From: Streptomyces sp. NBC_01689
GTDB lineage: Bacteria; Actinomycetota; Actinomycetes; Streptomycetales; Streptomycetaceae
Assembly: GCF_036250675.1 (NCBI RefSeq)
Contig: NZ_CP109592.1
Span: 372,001 to 436,000 of the forward strand
Direction: 5' to 3'
Length of the DNA: 64,000 nucleotides
Part shown: piece by piece, positions 40,304-49,145 of the stretch
How positions within the stretch are numbered: the first letter of the stretch is position 1
Layout of the letters: every line of letters begins with the position of its first letter
Notes under the pieces: model-generated
The model's database searches: none
What the model was told of the DNA's origin: nothing
What the model saw: only the letters and a program-made list of their open reading frames with translations
Made by a program: the position numbers and the translations under genes

Positions 40304-40960
40304 TCAGTGCCTGTCGGGCCAGTCCGTTCTGACGCGTGCGATGTGGTCGAGCATCGTGTCGAGGGCCACCTCCAGCGGTCGGACCTCACGCTGGATCTGC
40401 GTCAGCAGGAGCCCGCCCTGCAGGGCAGCGAGGGTGGCGAGGGCGAGGTCGTCAGGGTCGGCGTCGAGTTCGCCGCGAGCGTGCATGGCGGTCAGGCCTT
40501 CGCGGATCGCCGACTCCCAGCGCAGGAAGCCGGAGGCGACGGCCAGCCGGGCTTCCGGGTTGCTCTCGGCGACCTCGGTGCCCAGCGTGCCGATCGGGCA
40601 TCCGCCCCGGCACTGCAGACGGCGCTGGTAGTCCACCAACGAGTCACGCCATCCTCGCAGGCCGGCCATGGTGTCCAGGTGGGCGAAGTGCGGCTCCTGC
40701 AGTTCCAGGACCGCCGCGGTCTGGAACTCGATGACGGCCAGGAGCAGCGCTTGTTTGTCCGCGAAGTAGTGGTAGATCTGCGAGCCGCTCACGCCGGCCG
40801 CGGCTCGTACGTCCTCCAGCGTCGCCTCGGTGAGGCCGCGCTCGTACATGAGCCGCGCGGCGGCGGCGACGATCCGTTCGCGCGTCGCCCGGCCCTTGGG
40901 GGTCAGGGGCTTCGCGGGTGCGCCCTGCCGGTTCCGCACCGTCCGGTTCTGAGTCGTCAT
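40304..40960 (-). CDS. TetR family transcriptional regulator
   Basis: This 218-residue protein has the TetR N-terminal helix-turn-helix: GRATRERIVAAAARLMYERG, LTEATLEDVRAAAGVSGSQI and YHYFADKQALLLAVIEF. The C-terminal domain contains CRGGCPIGTLGTEVAESNPE and LQGGLLLTQIQREVRPLEVA, typical of the TetR_C_6-like regulators of short-chain dehydrogenases. It is divergent from the SDR gene at 41073, with a 112-base intergenic region, so it probably represses that gene and itself in response to a small molecule. Confidence 0.88.
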   Translation of the reverse strand: MTTQNRTVRNRQGAPAKPLTPKGRATRERIVAAAARLMYERGLTEATLEDVRAAAGVSGSQIYHYFADKQALLLAVIEFQTAAVLELQEPHFAHLDTMAGLRGWRDSLVDYQRRLQCRGGCPIGTLGTEVAESNPEARLAVASGFLRWESAIREGLTAMHARGELDADPDDLALATLAALQGGLLLTQIQREVRPLEVALDTMLDHIARVRTDWPDRH

Positions 40961-41072
40961 GGGTCCACTCTAGAAGATTTTGGAGTAGACAACCCATTTT
41001 TCGATGAGCAATCTGGGACGCACAACCCACTCCGGTCCTCTTCGGGAACCGGAACTCTGGAAGGTGCAGCAC

Positions 41073-41807
41073 ATGGAACTCACCGGCAAAGTCGCCTTGA
41101 TCACGGGCTCGACCGGGGGTATCGGCAGCGAGGCCGCTCGCCTGATCGCGGCCTCGGGGGCCCACGTGGTCGTCTCGGGCCGCAATCCGGAGCGCGGTGC
41201 GGCCACGGCAAGGGCGATCACCGAGACCGGCGGCAGCGCGCGGTTCGTCCCGGCCGAACTCACGGACCTCGCATCATTGCGCCGACTCGCCGCAGAGGCC
41301 GGCGAGGTCGACATCCTGGTCAACAACGCCGCGCTGTTTCCCGGTGGTCCCACCACGGCGCAGGACGTGGAGACCTTCGACGCCGCCCTGGCCGCCAACA
41401 TCCGGGCCCCCTACTTCCTGACCGCCGCACTGGCGCCGGGCATGGTGGCCCGGGGGTCCGGCAGCATCATCAACGTGAGCACGATGGCCGCACGCGTCGG
41501 CATGGCCGGGCTGTCCGTCTACTCCGCGACCAAGGCCGCGCTGGAGTCCCTCACACGCACCTGGGCGGCCGAGTTCAGCCCGGCCGGAGTCCGCGTCAAC
41601 ACGGTGGCCCCCGGCCCCACCCGTACCGACATGGTGATGGACACCATGGGAGAGGAAGGAGCCCAGCAGGTCGCCAAGACAACCCTGCTCGGCCGCCTGG
41701 CGACCCCGCGGGAGATCGCCGAGGTCATCCACTTCCTCGCCACCGAGCGCGCCGCCTACCTCACCGGCGCCACCATCGCGGCCGACGCCGGCCGCACAGC
41801 GATCTAG
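41073..41807 (+). CDS. short-chain dehydrogenase/reductase
   Basis: This 244-residue protein is a classical SDR. The cofactor motif is ALITGSTGGIGSEAARLIAA; NNAA lies in VDILVNNAALFPGG; and the catalytic site is SGSIINVSTMAA followed by YSATKAALESL, with Ser, Tyr and Lys in place. APGPTRTDMVMD and the C-terminal AAYLTGATIAADAGRTAI complete the fold. GGAAGG lies before the ATG at 41073. It is probably NADP(H)-dependent and controlled by the divergent TetR regulator. The substrate is unknown. Confidence 0.88.
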   Translation: MELTGKVALITGSTGGIGSEAARLIAASGAHVVVSGRNPERGAATARAITETGGSARFVPAELTDLASLRRLAAEAGEVDILVNNAALFPGGPTTAQDVETFDAALAANIRAPYFLTAALAPGMVARGSGSIINVSTMAARVGMAGLSVYSATKAALESLTRTWAAEFSPAGVRVNTVAPGPTRTDMVMDTMGEEGAQQVAKTTLLGRLATPREIAEVIHFLATERAAYLTGATIAADAGRTAI

Positions 41808-41883
41808 ACACCACCCCGGGAACGCGCAAAACAACAACCCAGACCCCGCCACGCCGCCGGCGGCGTCTTCACGGGCGGGCCCC

Positions 41884-41943
41884 CGCAGGACCGCGCCTCG
41901 TTGTCCGTGACCCGGGTCACGGACAACGAGGCGCGGTCCTGCG
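41884..41943. terminator. 60-bp perfect palindrome after the SDR gene
   Basis: Arms at 41884-41913 and 41914-41943 are exact reverse complements over 30 bases with no spacer between them. As a hairpin this would be one of the strongest in the window and would end transcription from the SDR gene, 77 bases upstream. The right arm also encodes the start of a cysteine-bearing relic. A natural 60-base perfect palindrome is unusual and could also come from a fold-back duplication. Confidence 0.8.
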
Positions 41944-42090
41944 CGTGGTGTGGCGGGCGACGGTCAGGGGCAGCGTCCGCGCCGGCGCCCGATCCCGCCA
42001 CGCGACCAGGCGGTTACCGGTCGACGGCACCCGGCAGTTACAGGTTCACGTCGCGCAGTCGCCGGCGCGATCGCCCTACGGTAGCTGAGC
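41914..42090 (+). pseudogene. possible zinc-finger protein relic
   Basis: A plus-strand frame reads TRVTDNEARSCAWCGG and then GGYRSTAPGSYRFTSRSRRR with DRPTVAE. The spacing resembles small actinobacterial proteins with CxxCG...RYCSxACRQRAYR-type zinc sites followed by a basic helix. Here the second Cys pair seems to be lost. There is no start codon with a ribosome binding site, and the right arm of the palindrome at 41884-41943 forms the beginning. The homology is guessed from pattern, so this is a weak call. Confidence 0.3.
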
Positions 42091-42344
42091 CGAGTCCGCG
42101 GAATTGCTGCCATCGAGTGGGAGTCTCGGTCTCGCCATCTTCACCAGCTCTGCATCCGTGAGGCCCACGTCGGCATGCTTCAGCGCCGGGGGCTCGTCGA
42201 GAGTTCGGACAACTCTGGGTTCAGGGGTGGGACTTGCCTTGACCCTTCGACGCCCATCGAAATGATTGCCGATCTAGCTGGGCCGGAATTAGCGTGCCGT
42301 GTGGGCCGCGGCCACCGAGACCGGGCCCGGAATGGGGGACATCC

Positions 42345-42875
42345 ATGTCGCAACGCAAATTTCGTGGACGTGCGACCGCCGCCGCTGCCGTCACAGCGAC
42401 CTTGCTGGCACTGACCGTGGCGAACTCGTCCACCGCCTCGGCCGCCACAGCGGGCACCCAGGAAGCACGGAACTGCGTGATCGTCCTGGACAGGCTTGAG
42501 CCGGGAGAGACGTCCTCGCGTGTCCTGTCGCGCACGTGCACCACCGATACAGGATCGGCGCAGGCTCAGCCGTCCAGCATCCAGAGCACCCTGTTGATGA
42601 CGTGGTACGCGGATGCCAATCAGAGCGGCGCGAGCACCCAGATCAGGGGCAGCAGCGGTGGGTGCGACGCCTCGGGCTACGGCATCGCCTACGTAGGCGA
42701 TGACTGGAATGACCGGATCAGCTCCTACAAGCTGTTCGGAACCTGCAACACCATCGACGCCTACGACACATCCAACTACGGCAACGAGATCTACTTCTGC
42801 GGCATCTGCTCAACCGACAACATTCCGTGGTCGGCCAACGACCGCATCAGCTCTATGTGGATCAAGCACTGGTGA
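42345..42875 (+). CDS. secreted beta-gamma-crystallin-like protein
   Basis: This 176-residue protein has a signal peptide (GRATAAAAVTATLLALTVAN ending near ASAAT). The mature part contains two Greek-key-like units: LMTWYADANQSG...GDDWNDRISSYKLFG, and IYFCGICSTDN...WSANDRISSMWIKHW. The repeated NDRISS is of the (N/D)-x-(S/T)-S type that binds calcium in beta-gamma-crystallins. Several Cys pairs would form disulfides. Streptomyces metalloproteinase inhibitors of the I36 type share this fold, so inhibition or structural stability outside the cell are the main possibilities. A GGGGG stretch lies before the ATG. Confidence 0.7.
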   Translation: MSQRKFRGRATAAAAVTATLLALTVANSSTASAATAGTQEARNCVIVLDRLEPGETSSRVLSRTCTTDTGSAQAQPSSIQSTLLMTWYADANQSGASTQIRGSSGGCDASGYGIAYVGDDWNDRISSYKLFGTCNTIDAYDTSNYGNEIYFCGICSTDNIPWSANDRISSMWIKHW

Positions 42876-43202
42876 ACTCTGGCCGCATGGTTGGCTCGAA
42901 CGCCGCACCGGCCGGAACGGGGCGGGCCGTAGTAAGACGATTCGGGCCAGGCGGACGAGGCCACGCAGACACCGTATTTCTCGCACGCACCACCCACGCG
43001 GTCCATGCGTCTCTCGGCCTGTTGCGGGCCCCGGGCCGGAGGCATCGAGCTACGTGCTGATGCGCTCTGCCCTGATGGTCACGGGCCTGCAACTCGCCCT
43101 CGACAGCAGTGCCGACTCACTGCCGGCCATCCAAGCCGTCGCGGACCGGACTCACGCAAGGTCCAGAAGGTCCGACAGCGCACCAGCGGTGTGCCCGAGC
43201 AC
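42876..43202. other. gene-free stretch
   Basis: No supportable gene was seen between the two convergent secreted-protein genes. Open frames here lack start signals and family matches. Confidence 0.4.
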
Positions 43203-43601
43203 TCAAGCGATCGCGTTTTCGCTGTGGCAGTCGTATTCCTTCCCGTTGTTGGTCTGGCAGGACGTAAGGACGACTTTGGTGCCTTCGCTGATGCTCAGGT
43301 TGTAGGTGACGGGACCGTAATCGGAGGGCTGTCCTGGATAGCGGACTCCGTTGACGTACGCGGCGACGCCCTTGCTGTCCGTCACCAGGTCGTTGACCGT
43401 GAGGTGTTCGCCGTACGCGTCGAACTTGACCGAGTCAACGCGGTAGCCGTCCGCTTCGTGGTAGATAGAGCACGACCGGCCGCCCGCGTCGCCGTCGTCG
43501 TTGTAGCAGAAGGCCACCAGTGCGGAGGCGCTCCCCTGTGTGAGGCCGAAGGACGCCGCCAAGGCGGCCAGCACGACTACAAGACGTCCCAGCTTTCGCA
43601 T
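43203..43601 (-). CDS. secreted hypothetical protein
   Basis: This 132-residue protein has a signal peptide (KLGRLVVVLAALAASFGLTQ with cleavage after SASA). The mature part has four Cys (AFCYNDDGDAGGRSCSIYHE and LTSCQTNNGKEYDCHSENA) and would form two disulfides. The middle, DGYRVDSVKFDAYGEHLTV, suggests a small beta-rich domain. No family is recognised. GGGGGAG lies before the ATG. It converges with the crystallin-like gene. Confidence 0.7.
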   Translation of the reverse strand: MRKLGRLVVVLAALAASFGLTQGSASALVAFCYNDDGDAGGRSCSIYHEADGYRVDSVKFDAYGEHLTVNDLVTDSKGVAAYVNGVRYPGQPSDYGPVTYNLSISEGTKVVLTSCQTNNGKEYDCHSENAIA

Positions 43602-44270
43602 GTCATCTCCCCCTTGAAATCATGAACTTGGCATGGACATTTAGTGCCGTTGATTTGTAGCACGTCGCAGAAGGCTCTGGATCTTTCGTGATTCTCTCGT
43701 GACCACGCCCTTCGATCGCTCGCGACACCTGGCGAGGCACGGACACCGGTGCAAGGCGCACCCCGGTTCCGTAGGCGCTGCGGTGTCGAACAGAGTCTGT
43801 GGAACACCGAGCGCGGCCATGCCAGACACGCCTGTGCGAGCGGACCAGGCACGAGTTACCTATCCACGAGGCCTTCCTCGGTCCCGCCACCTGTCTGATC
43901 ACCCACCCCGTCCAAAGCCTTTGTCCGGACCGCTCACTGTCCCCAGGGGCAGGCCCGCCGGAGCTCGTCGGGGCGAGTGTCACTGAGCGGTGGAGAAGTC
44001 CGAGATGTTCGCAGGAAGGATCGGCCAGGGCTTCGACGTGTCCAAGGTGCGGCAGCACCACACCCGACGACGTGTTCATGGCTTCGCCTGGCCGGCGAGG
44101 GCGATCTCGCCCGTGAAACGTGAATGAGGAGCGCGGTCGGCTCGAAGACGTTCGGAAACATCCGGTGCCGATACAACCACCGACCCCGCCCGACACGTCT
44201 ACAGGGTAATCGTCCGTCCCGATCCGGCGCCTTGAACAGGGCTCCCGGTCGCCCCGAACGAAAGCGAACC
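43602..44270. other. gene-free stretch
   Basis: No supportable gene was seen. The promoter regions of the secreted protein (minus) and the M1 peptidase (plus) must lie here, but no clear motif was recognised. Open frames are Arg/Pro-rich and lack start signals. Confidence 0.4.
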
Positions 44271-45827
44271 ATGAGATATCGCACCAGAGTTACGGCTCCC
44301 GCGACCGTGCTGATCGGAACCGCCGCCACGGTTGCCACCGCCCCCACGGCCTCCGCTTCGGCACAACCTCACGCGTTACGGCCTCACGGCGCCCCGGGTG
44401 CGGAGAGCCTCGGTGACTCCGTGTTCCCGGCCCTCGGCAACGACGGCTACCGCGTCGAGGCCTACCACCTCGACCTTTCGTACGACGCCACAACCCGCCT
44501 GGTCGACGCCACGGCGACCCTCCTGATCCGGGCGACCCAGAACCTCTCCCGTTTCTCGCTCGACGCTCTCGGCCTGGACGTACGCTCGGTGCGCGTAGGC
44601 GGCACCGCGGCCACCTTCGAACAGGTCGATGAGAAGCTGCGCATCACCCCGGCACGCACTCTGCCAGAGCGCCGCTCCGTCACGGTCTGCGTCGAATACA
44701 CCGCCGACCCCGCCCGGACCCTCGCGCACACCGCCTGGGTCCCCACTCCTGACGGCTTCGCCGTGTGCCCCCAGCCGAATTCGGCGCACACCGTCTTTCC
44801 GTGCAACGACCACCCGGCGGACAAGGCGGACTTCAGCTTCCGTATCACCGTGCCGAGCGATCTGCGCGGTGTCGCGAGCGGCACGCTGATCCGCACCGAG
44901 AGGCTGAACGGCGACCGGACGGCGTACACCTACCGATCGGCCTCGCCCATAGCCACCGAGCTGGTACAGATCACGGTCGGCGACTACACCGTCAAGGAGC
45001 GGCAGGGACCGCACCGGCTCAGGCTGCGGGATGTCGTTCCGACCGCCCGCGCCGCGGCGTTGGAGCCGGCGCTCGCGCTCACTCCGGGTCTTGTCGACTG
45101 GCTGGAACAGCGGCTGGGCGCCTATCCGTTCGAGACGTACGGACTGCTGCCCTGCAACTCCGATGATGCGAACGCTTTCGACTTCACCGGCCTGGAGACA
45201 CAGACGCTCACGCTGTACAAGCCGAACTTCCTGCTCCAGGAAGAGAGATTCATCGGCTCGCACATGATGCACGAGCTCGTTCACTCGTGGTTCGGCAACA
45301 GTGTCAGCCCGGCCAACTGGGCCGATCTGTGGCTGAACGAGGGCCACGCGGACTTCTACGGGCTTCTCTACCGTTACGAGCGTGGCTGGGCCGACTCGCT
45401 CGGCCTGACCAGCATGGAAGCCCGGATGAAGGACACGTACGCCAGGGGCGACCAGTGGCGGCAGTCCTCAGGGCCCGTCGCCGCGCCGAACGCCGTCAAT
45501 CTCTTCGACAACCAACGCTACCTGGGCGGCGTGCTGGTCCTGTACGCGCTGCGCGAGCACGTCGGCGAGGACGTCTTCGACCGCATCGAGCGTGCCTTCC
45601 TCGAACGCCACCGCAACTCGGCGGCCACGACGGCCGATTATGTCGCGGTCGCCTCCGCGGTCTCCGGGCAGGACCAGTCCGGCTTCCTCGACGACTGGTT
45701 GTACGGCACGAAGACACCGCGTATGCCGAACCACCCTGACTGGACGGTGACTCCAGTCGTGGCGGGTCTGGTGCCACCTCGCCACCGTGCGCCCGGTCAC
45801 TACCCGGATTCATCCGCCACTCTCTGA
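44271..45827 (+). CDS. secreted M1 family metallopeptidase
   Basis: This 518-residue protein is a gluzincin aminopeptidase of the M1 family. The zinc site is HMMHELVHSW with HExxH at residues 334-338, and the third ligand is Glu357 in WLNEGHADF, at the canonical distance. The N-terminal part is a beta-sandwich domain (VEAYHLDLSYDATTRLVDAT). A signal peptide is suggested by VTAPATVLIGTAATVATA ending in ASA. At about 520 residues it lacks the large C-terminal domain of aminopeptidase N and is closer to the two-domain secreted M1 enzymes. It probably cleaves peptides outside the cell. Confidence 0.88.
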   Translation: MRYRTRVTAPATVLIGTAATVATAPTASASAQPHALRPHGAPGAESLGDSVFPALGNDGYRVEAYHLDLSYDATTRLVDATATLLIRATQNLSRFSLDALGLDVRSVRVGGTAATFEQVDEKLRITPARTLPERRSVTVCVEYTADPARTLAHTAWVPTPDGFAVCPQPNSAHTVFPCNDHPADKADFSFRITVPSDLRGVASGTLIRTERLNGDRTAYTYRSASPIATELVQITVGDYTVKERQGPHRLRLRDVVPTARAAALEPALALTPGLVDWLEQRLGAYPFETYGLLPCNSDDANAFDFTGLETQTLTLYKPNFLLQEERFIGSHMMHELVHSWFGNSVSPANWADLWLNEGHADFYGLLYRYERGWADSLGLTSMEARMKDTYARGDQWRQSSGPVAAPNAVNLFDNQRYLGGVLVLYALREHVGEDVFDRIERAFLERHRNSAATTADYVAVASAVSGQDQSGFLDDWLYGTKTPRMPNHPDWTVTPVVAGLVPPRHRAPGHYPDSSATL

Positions 45828-45947
45828 TCACCCTCTCGGCGAGCGCGGGGCTGGGTGGCCACGTTCCGCCCAGCCCTCGGCTCCGTGTCGCGTCTCGCAG
45901 AGGAACGACCAGGAAGAAGCCACAAACCTCGGCATGTGGCCGGCACG

Positions 45948-46826
45948 TCAGGCGACGCACCGGGCCGCCTGCGGCTCTTCCGGATCCGACAGCGGCAGGG
46001 TCGGCGTTCGCTGGACGAGTGCGCGTGCTGCGGCCAGCTCCCGGCGGGACTCCTGTTCCGCCGCTTCGAGGTAGGCGTACGCGTCATCGCCGATCGGGAC
46101 GCGCAAGGGACCTGGTTCGTCGCGCGCGACGATGTCGAGGACCCGCTCGGCGTAGTCTTCGGGTCGTCCCGTGCCGGGATCGTCCGCCATGCCGCGCAGG
46201 CCGTGCAGAGTATCGGTGGTCGCGTCCGCGTAGGCGGACAACCGGCTCCTTGATTCGGAAACCGTCGTTCCGTAGCGGGTGGCGAAGCAGCCGGGTTCGA
46301 CCACGGTGACGCGGATCCCCGCCGGGCCCACTTCCGCGGCCAGCGCTTGGCTCATGCCTTCCAAGGCGTACTTCCCCGCCGCGTACGCGCCGAGTCCGGG
46401 AAACGCCATGCGGCCGGCCAGGGACGACACATTCACGATGTGTCCGTGCCCCTGGGCCCGCATGAGAGGCAGCACCAGCCGCACCAGGCGCCAGGGCGCG
46501 ACGACCAGGGTCTCCAGTTGGTCGCGCACTTCGGTGTCGGAGACTTCTTCGATCGCGCCGAACAGACCCGCCCCGGCGTTGTTCACGAGTACGTCGATGC
46601 CGCCGAGCCGGTCTGCTGCGGTGCGGACCGCCCCTTGGCACTGGGCCGTGTCACGCAGCTCCAAGGAGATCGGGACGATCTGTCCGGGCCACGCGTCGCA
46701 CAGACGGTCCAGGGTGGCGACGTCACGGGCGGTGACCGCCACCCTGTCCCCGGCGCCGGCCGCGGCCTCGGCCAGCGCCCGTCCCAGCCCCGACGAGCAT
46801 CCTGTCACCAGCCACCGTCGCACCAT
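45948..46826 (-). CDS. short-chain dehydrogenase/reductase
   Basis: This 292-residue protein is an SDR with WLVTGCSSGLGRALAEAAAG at the cofactor site, NNAGAGLFGAIEEVSD, VNVSSLAGRMAFPGLGAYAA then GKYALEG (Ser, Tyr and Lys present), and a long C-terminal part (GDDAYAYLEAAEQESRRELA). SDRs of this type with a Cys in TGCSSGLG are common in actinobacteria. It starts at ATG 46826. It converges with the M1 peptidase gene. The substrate is unknown. Confidence 0.88.
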   Translation of the reverse strand: MVRRWLVTGCSSGLGRALAEAAAGAGDRVAVTARDVATLDRLCDAWPGQIVPISLELRDTAQCQGAVRTAADRLGGIDVLVNNAGAGLFGAIEEVSDTEVRDQLETLVVAPWRLVRLVLPLMRAQGHGHIVNVSSLAGRMAFPGLGAYAAGKYALEGMSQALAAEVGPAGIRVTVVEPGCFATRYGTTVSESRSRLSAYADATTDTLHGLRGMADDPGTGRPEDYAERVLDIVARDEPGPLRVPIGDDAYAYLEAAEQESRRELAAARALVQRTPTLPLSDPEEPQAARCVA

Positions 46827-47236
46827 TGATCCCCCATGTTCTCGACGACTCGGACCTCTCGCAGGCGCCGCCCACGACCCGGTGCCTCAGGATCGGTCAC
46901 CGAAAGACCTCCGGTCATCCCTCCGGCGGGGGCGCCAAGTGGCACGTACGGCGCGCATCGGGACCGCGCTCCTTCGTGGAGCACCGCCGGTGCGACACGG
47001 GGAACTACCGTGCCGACAGGTCGTCGAAGGCTATCCCGTGGCCGCCGTGCGCCCTCAACTCCCCCACCGGGGCGAGCGGTCACTCCGTACTGCCCGGTAC
47101 CGGGCGGCCCGCCCTCATTTCCACGCCGCCGCCCCGCGGCCCCACATGCCCCGTCATCTCACGCAACCTCATGCCCTCTCCGGGCGTGACCAGGTGATGA
47201 GGGCGAGGCCCTCACGTCACTGATGTGGAGGGGGCA
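46827..47236. other. gene-free stretch
   Basis: No supportable gene was seen between the SDR and the ECF sigma gene. Open frames lack start signals and family matches. No GAAC/CGTC-type promoter pair was found before the ECF gene. Confidence 0.4.
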
Positions 47237-47842
47237 ATGCGCGATGCGCGCGTCTTCGATGATTTCTACGCCGGTCATGTGCACCGGCTGACAGGCCAGT
47301 TGTACGCGATGACCGGCAGCCTCGCCGAGGCGGAGGACCTGGTGCAGGAGGCCTTCGCGCGGGCCTGGCAGAACTGGGAGAAGGTGTCCGGATACGCCGA
47401 CCCGGCAGCGTGGGTGCGTTCGGTGGCCTGCCGCATCAGGGTGAGCGTCTGGCGGAAGGCGGTCAACCGTCTCACGGCCCATCGACGTCACGGTGTGCTC
47501 GACGACGTTCCCGGAGCGAGCCCTGACTACGTCGCGATCGTCGCGGCGTTGCGGCGTATCCCGTACGAGCAGCGGCGGGCGATCGTGCTGCATCATCTCG
47601 TCGGGCTGTCCGTCGAGGAGACCGCGCGGGAGACCGGTGTCGCGTCGGGCACGGTCAAGGCCCGGTTGTCGCGCGGGCGTCAGCTGATGGCTCCCCATCT
47701 GTCCGACATCGCGGGTGACCGCCCGCGCGGTGCCGGTGGCCGGCCCCGATCGGGACCGGCGACCGTGCCCCCTCGCGACGTACCCGCTGCCGCGACCGAT
47801 GCCGTCGGCTCCGCCGACCGGGAGGTGCACCACCATGACTGA
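47237..47842 (+). CDS. SigE-family ECF RNA polymerase sigma factor
   Basis: This 201-residue protein is an ECF sigma factor of the SigE family common in Streptomyces. FDDFYAGHVHRLTGQLYAMT, AEAEDLVQEAFARAWQNWEK and WVRSVACRIRVSVWRKAVNR form region 2. RRIPYEQRRAIVLHHLVGLS and TGVASGTVKARLSRGRQLMA form region 4. The C-terminal 40 residues are Pro/Arg/Ala-rich. ATG 47237 is chosen because GGAGGG lies about 6 bases upstream; a GTG at 47225 is also in frame. It overlaps the next gene by 8 bases. Confidence 0.88.
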   Translation: MRDARVFDDFYAGHVHRLTGQLYAMTGSLAEAEDLVQEAFARAWQNWEKVSGYADPAAWVRSVACRIRVSVWRKAVNRLTAHRRHGVLDDVPGASPDYVAIVAALRRIPYEQRRAIVLHHLVGLSVEETARETGVASGTVKARLSRGRQLMAPHLSDIAGDRPRGAGGRPRSGPATVPPRDVPAAATDAVGSADREVHHHD

Positions 47843-48461
47843 GGACTTCGAAGCCGTCCTTCGCCGCGGATCCGAGGAGGTTGCCGCGCGGACCAGCGCA
47901 CGCCCCGCAGCGGCTGTCCGGGCTCGTGGCGACGACCTGCGTCGCCGCCGTCGGTCGGTTGTCACGGCTCTGGCGGTCGTCCTGGTCGCGTCGGTGGCCG
48001 GCGGTACCTTCGCACTGACCACCCCTTCGCGGAAGGATTCTCCGCCCGGTGTGGTCGGCACCCCGACCGCACCGGTCTCGACCCCGTCGGCCACCGCACC
48101 CCGGTGCCGTTCCCTGGTCGTGCCTCCGGAGGTCAAGGAGGCCGTAACTGCGGCCTATCGGCGTGCGCAGCCGGGGCTGACGCACTTCGTCCCGGTCAAA
48201 GGCACGTTCTATTACGGCGAGTGCGGGGGCGTCTTCCACGCGGGGACCTCCTTCACCCCCACGGCCGATGCGACCGAAGGGGAGCTGGTCCAACTCCAGG
48301 ACGCCGGGGGTGCGGAGAAGTACTTCACCAAGTCCGGGGGCGGCGCGTGGACCTTTGTGGCAAGTGACGGGTTCCCTCGCGATGCCCGGGGCTGCGCCGC
48401 CGTTCCTGAGATTCCGGCACGACTGGCCGAGCTCTGGGACGGCTGTCTGGCCCGGCCCTGA
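47835..48461 (+). CDS. putative anti-sigma-like membrane protein
   Basis: This 208-residue protein has a cytoplasmic N-terminal 45 residues, one membrane segment (SVVTALAVVLVASVAGGTFA), a Pro/Thr-rich linker and an extracellular domain with Cys residues (CRSLVVPPEVKEAVTAAYRR, FYYGECGGVFHAGTSF). It overlaps the sigma gene start to end by 8 bases. Such single-pass partners of SigE-family sigma factors often act as anti-sigma factors, but no zinc motif is present, so the role is inferred from position. Confidence 0.65.
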   Translation: MTEDFEAVLRRGSEEVAARTSARPAAAVRARGDDLRRRRRSVVTALAVVLVASVAGGTFALTTPSRKDSPPGVVGTPTAPVSTPSATAPRCRSLVVPPEVKEAVTAAYRRAQPGLTHFVPVKGTFYYGECGGVFHAGTSFTPTADATEGELVQLQDAGGAEKYFTKSGGGAWTFVASDGFPRDARGCAAVPEIPARLAELWDGCLARP

Positions 48462-48673
48462 CCCCCTGAGGGTGCCGGGGGTGGCGCGCGGGACCCTGTC
48501 GACGTGACAGGTGAGCACCGCGCGCACCCCGGTTTCGTTCGGCGAACTCCGCCGCCTGCCACCTCAGTCGGTGGGCCGCGGTCTCAGGCTGTCGTCACTC
48601 CCGGACGAAAGCATCACGAATGCCTCGCCGTCGACAAATCGGTGGGCGCGGAAGCCCGTCATGCCGACGGCAG

Positions 48674-49117
48674 TCAGTGCTTGCGGCGGAACCGGAGACG
48701 GGGGCGTGGCGATGTTTCCGTCAGTCCGAGCCCGGCGCCGTAGAACGTGATGTCGTCCTCAGGACCATTGTGGAATCGTTTGACCACACGCTGGACGGGC
48801 CAGATGACCGAACCGTCCGGCAGATGAAGGGCGATGTTCATCTCGGCAGTCGGTCCGTCGCCGTTGACGACCCATGCACCACCGCCGTTCTGTCGGACGG
48901 TCTCGCCGACGTAGGTACCCAGAGCGAACAGCCTTGGCCCCAGGCCTGTCGCAAGGAGCCCCCCGGCCACGGCAACCCCGTGGTCGCTGTGCTGCACCAT
49001 GAACCGCTCGACGTCTCGGAGGCTTCCGGGAGTGAAGTCGGCCCTGTAGCCGGAGCTGTTGAGAGCGCGGGCGATCCACCGGGCGCTCGTGAGGATGTCG
49101 TCACGGAGAGGGGTCAC
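48674..49117 (-). CDS. hypothetical protein
   Basis: This 147-residue protein starts at GTG 49117 with GGTGAG upstream. It has LRDDILTSARWIARALNSSG, RDVERFMVQHSDHGVAVAGG, LLATGLGPRLFALGTYVGET and HLPDGSVIWPVQRVVKRFHN. A small alpha/beta protein is likely. I do not recognise a family, although DUF3806-type proteins have a similar layout. It is divergent from a LysR relic. Confidence 0.6.
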   Translation of the reverse strand: MTPLRDDILTSARWIARALNSSGYRADFTPGSLRDVERFMVQHSDHGVAVAGGLLATGLGPRLFALGTYVGETVRQNGGGAWVVNGDGPTAEMNIALHLPDGSVIWPVQRVVKRFHNGPEDDITFYGAGLGLTETSPRPRLRFRRKH

Positions 49118-49145
49118 CTCAGGCTCACCCGATCTCCCCCCGCAC

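Noticed and set aside
40217..42088. A plus-strand open frame of more than 600 codons across the TetR and SDR genes.
   Set aside because: It runs antisense to TetR and out of frame with the SDR gene, has Gly/Arg-rich translation, and has no start signal or family match.
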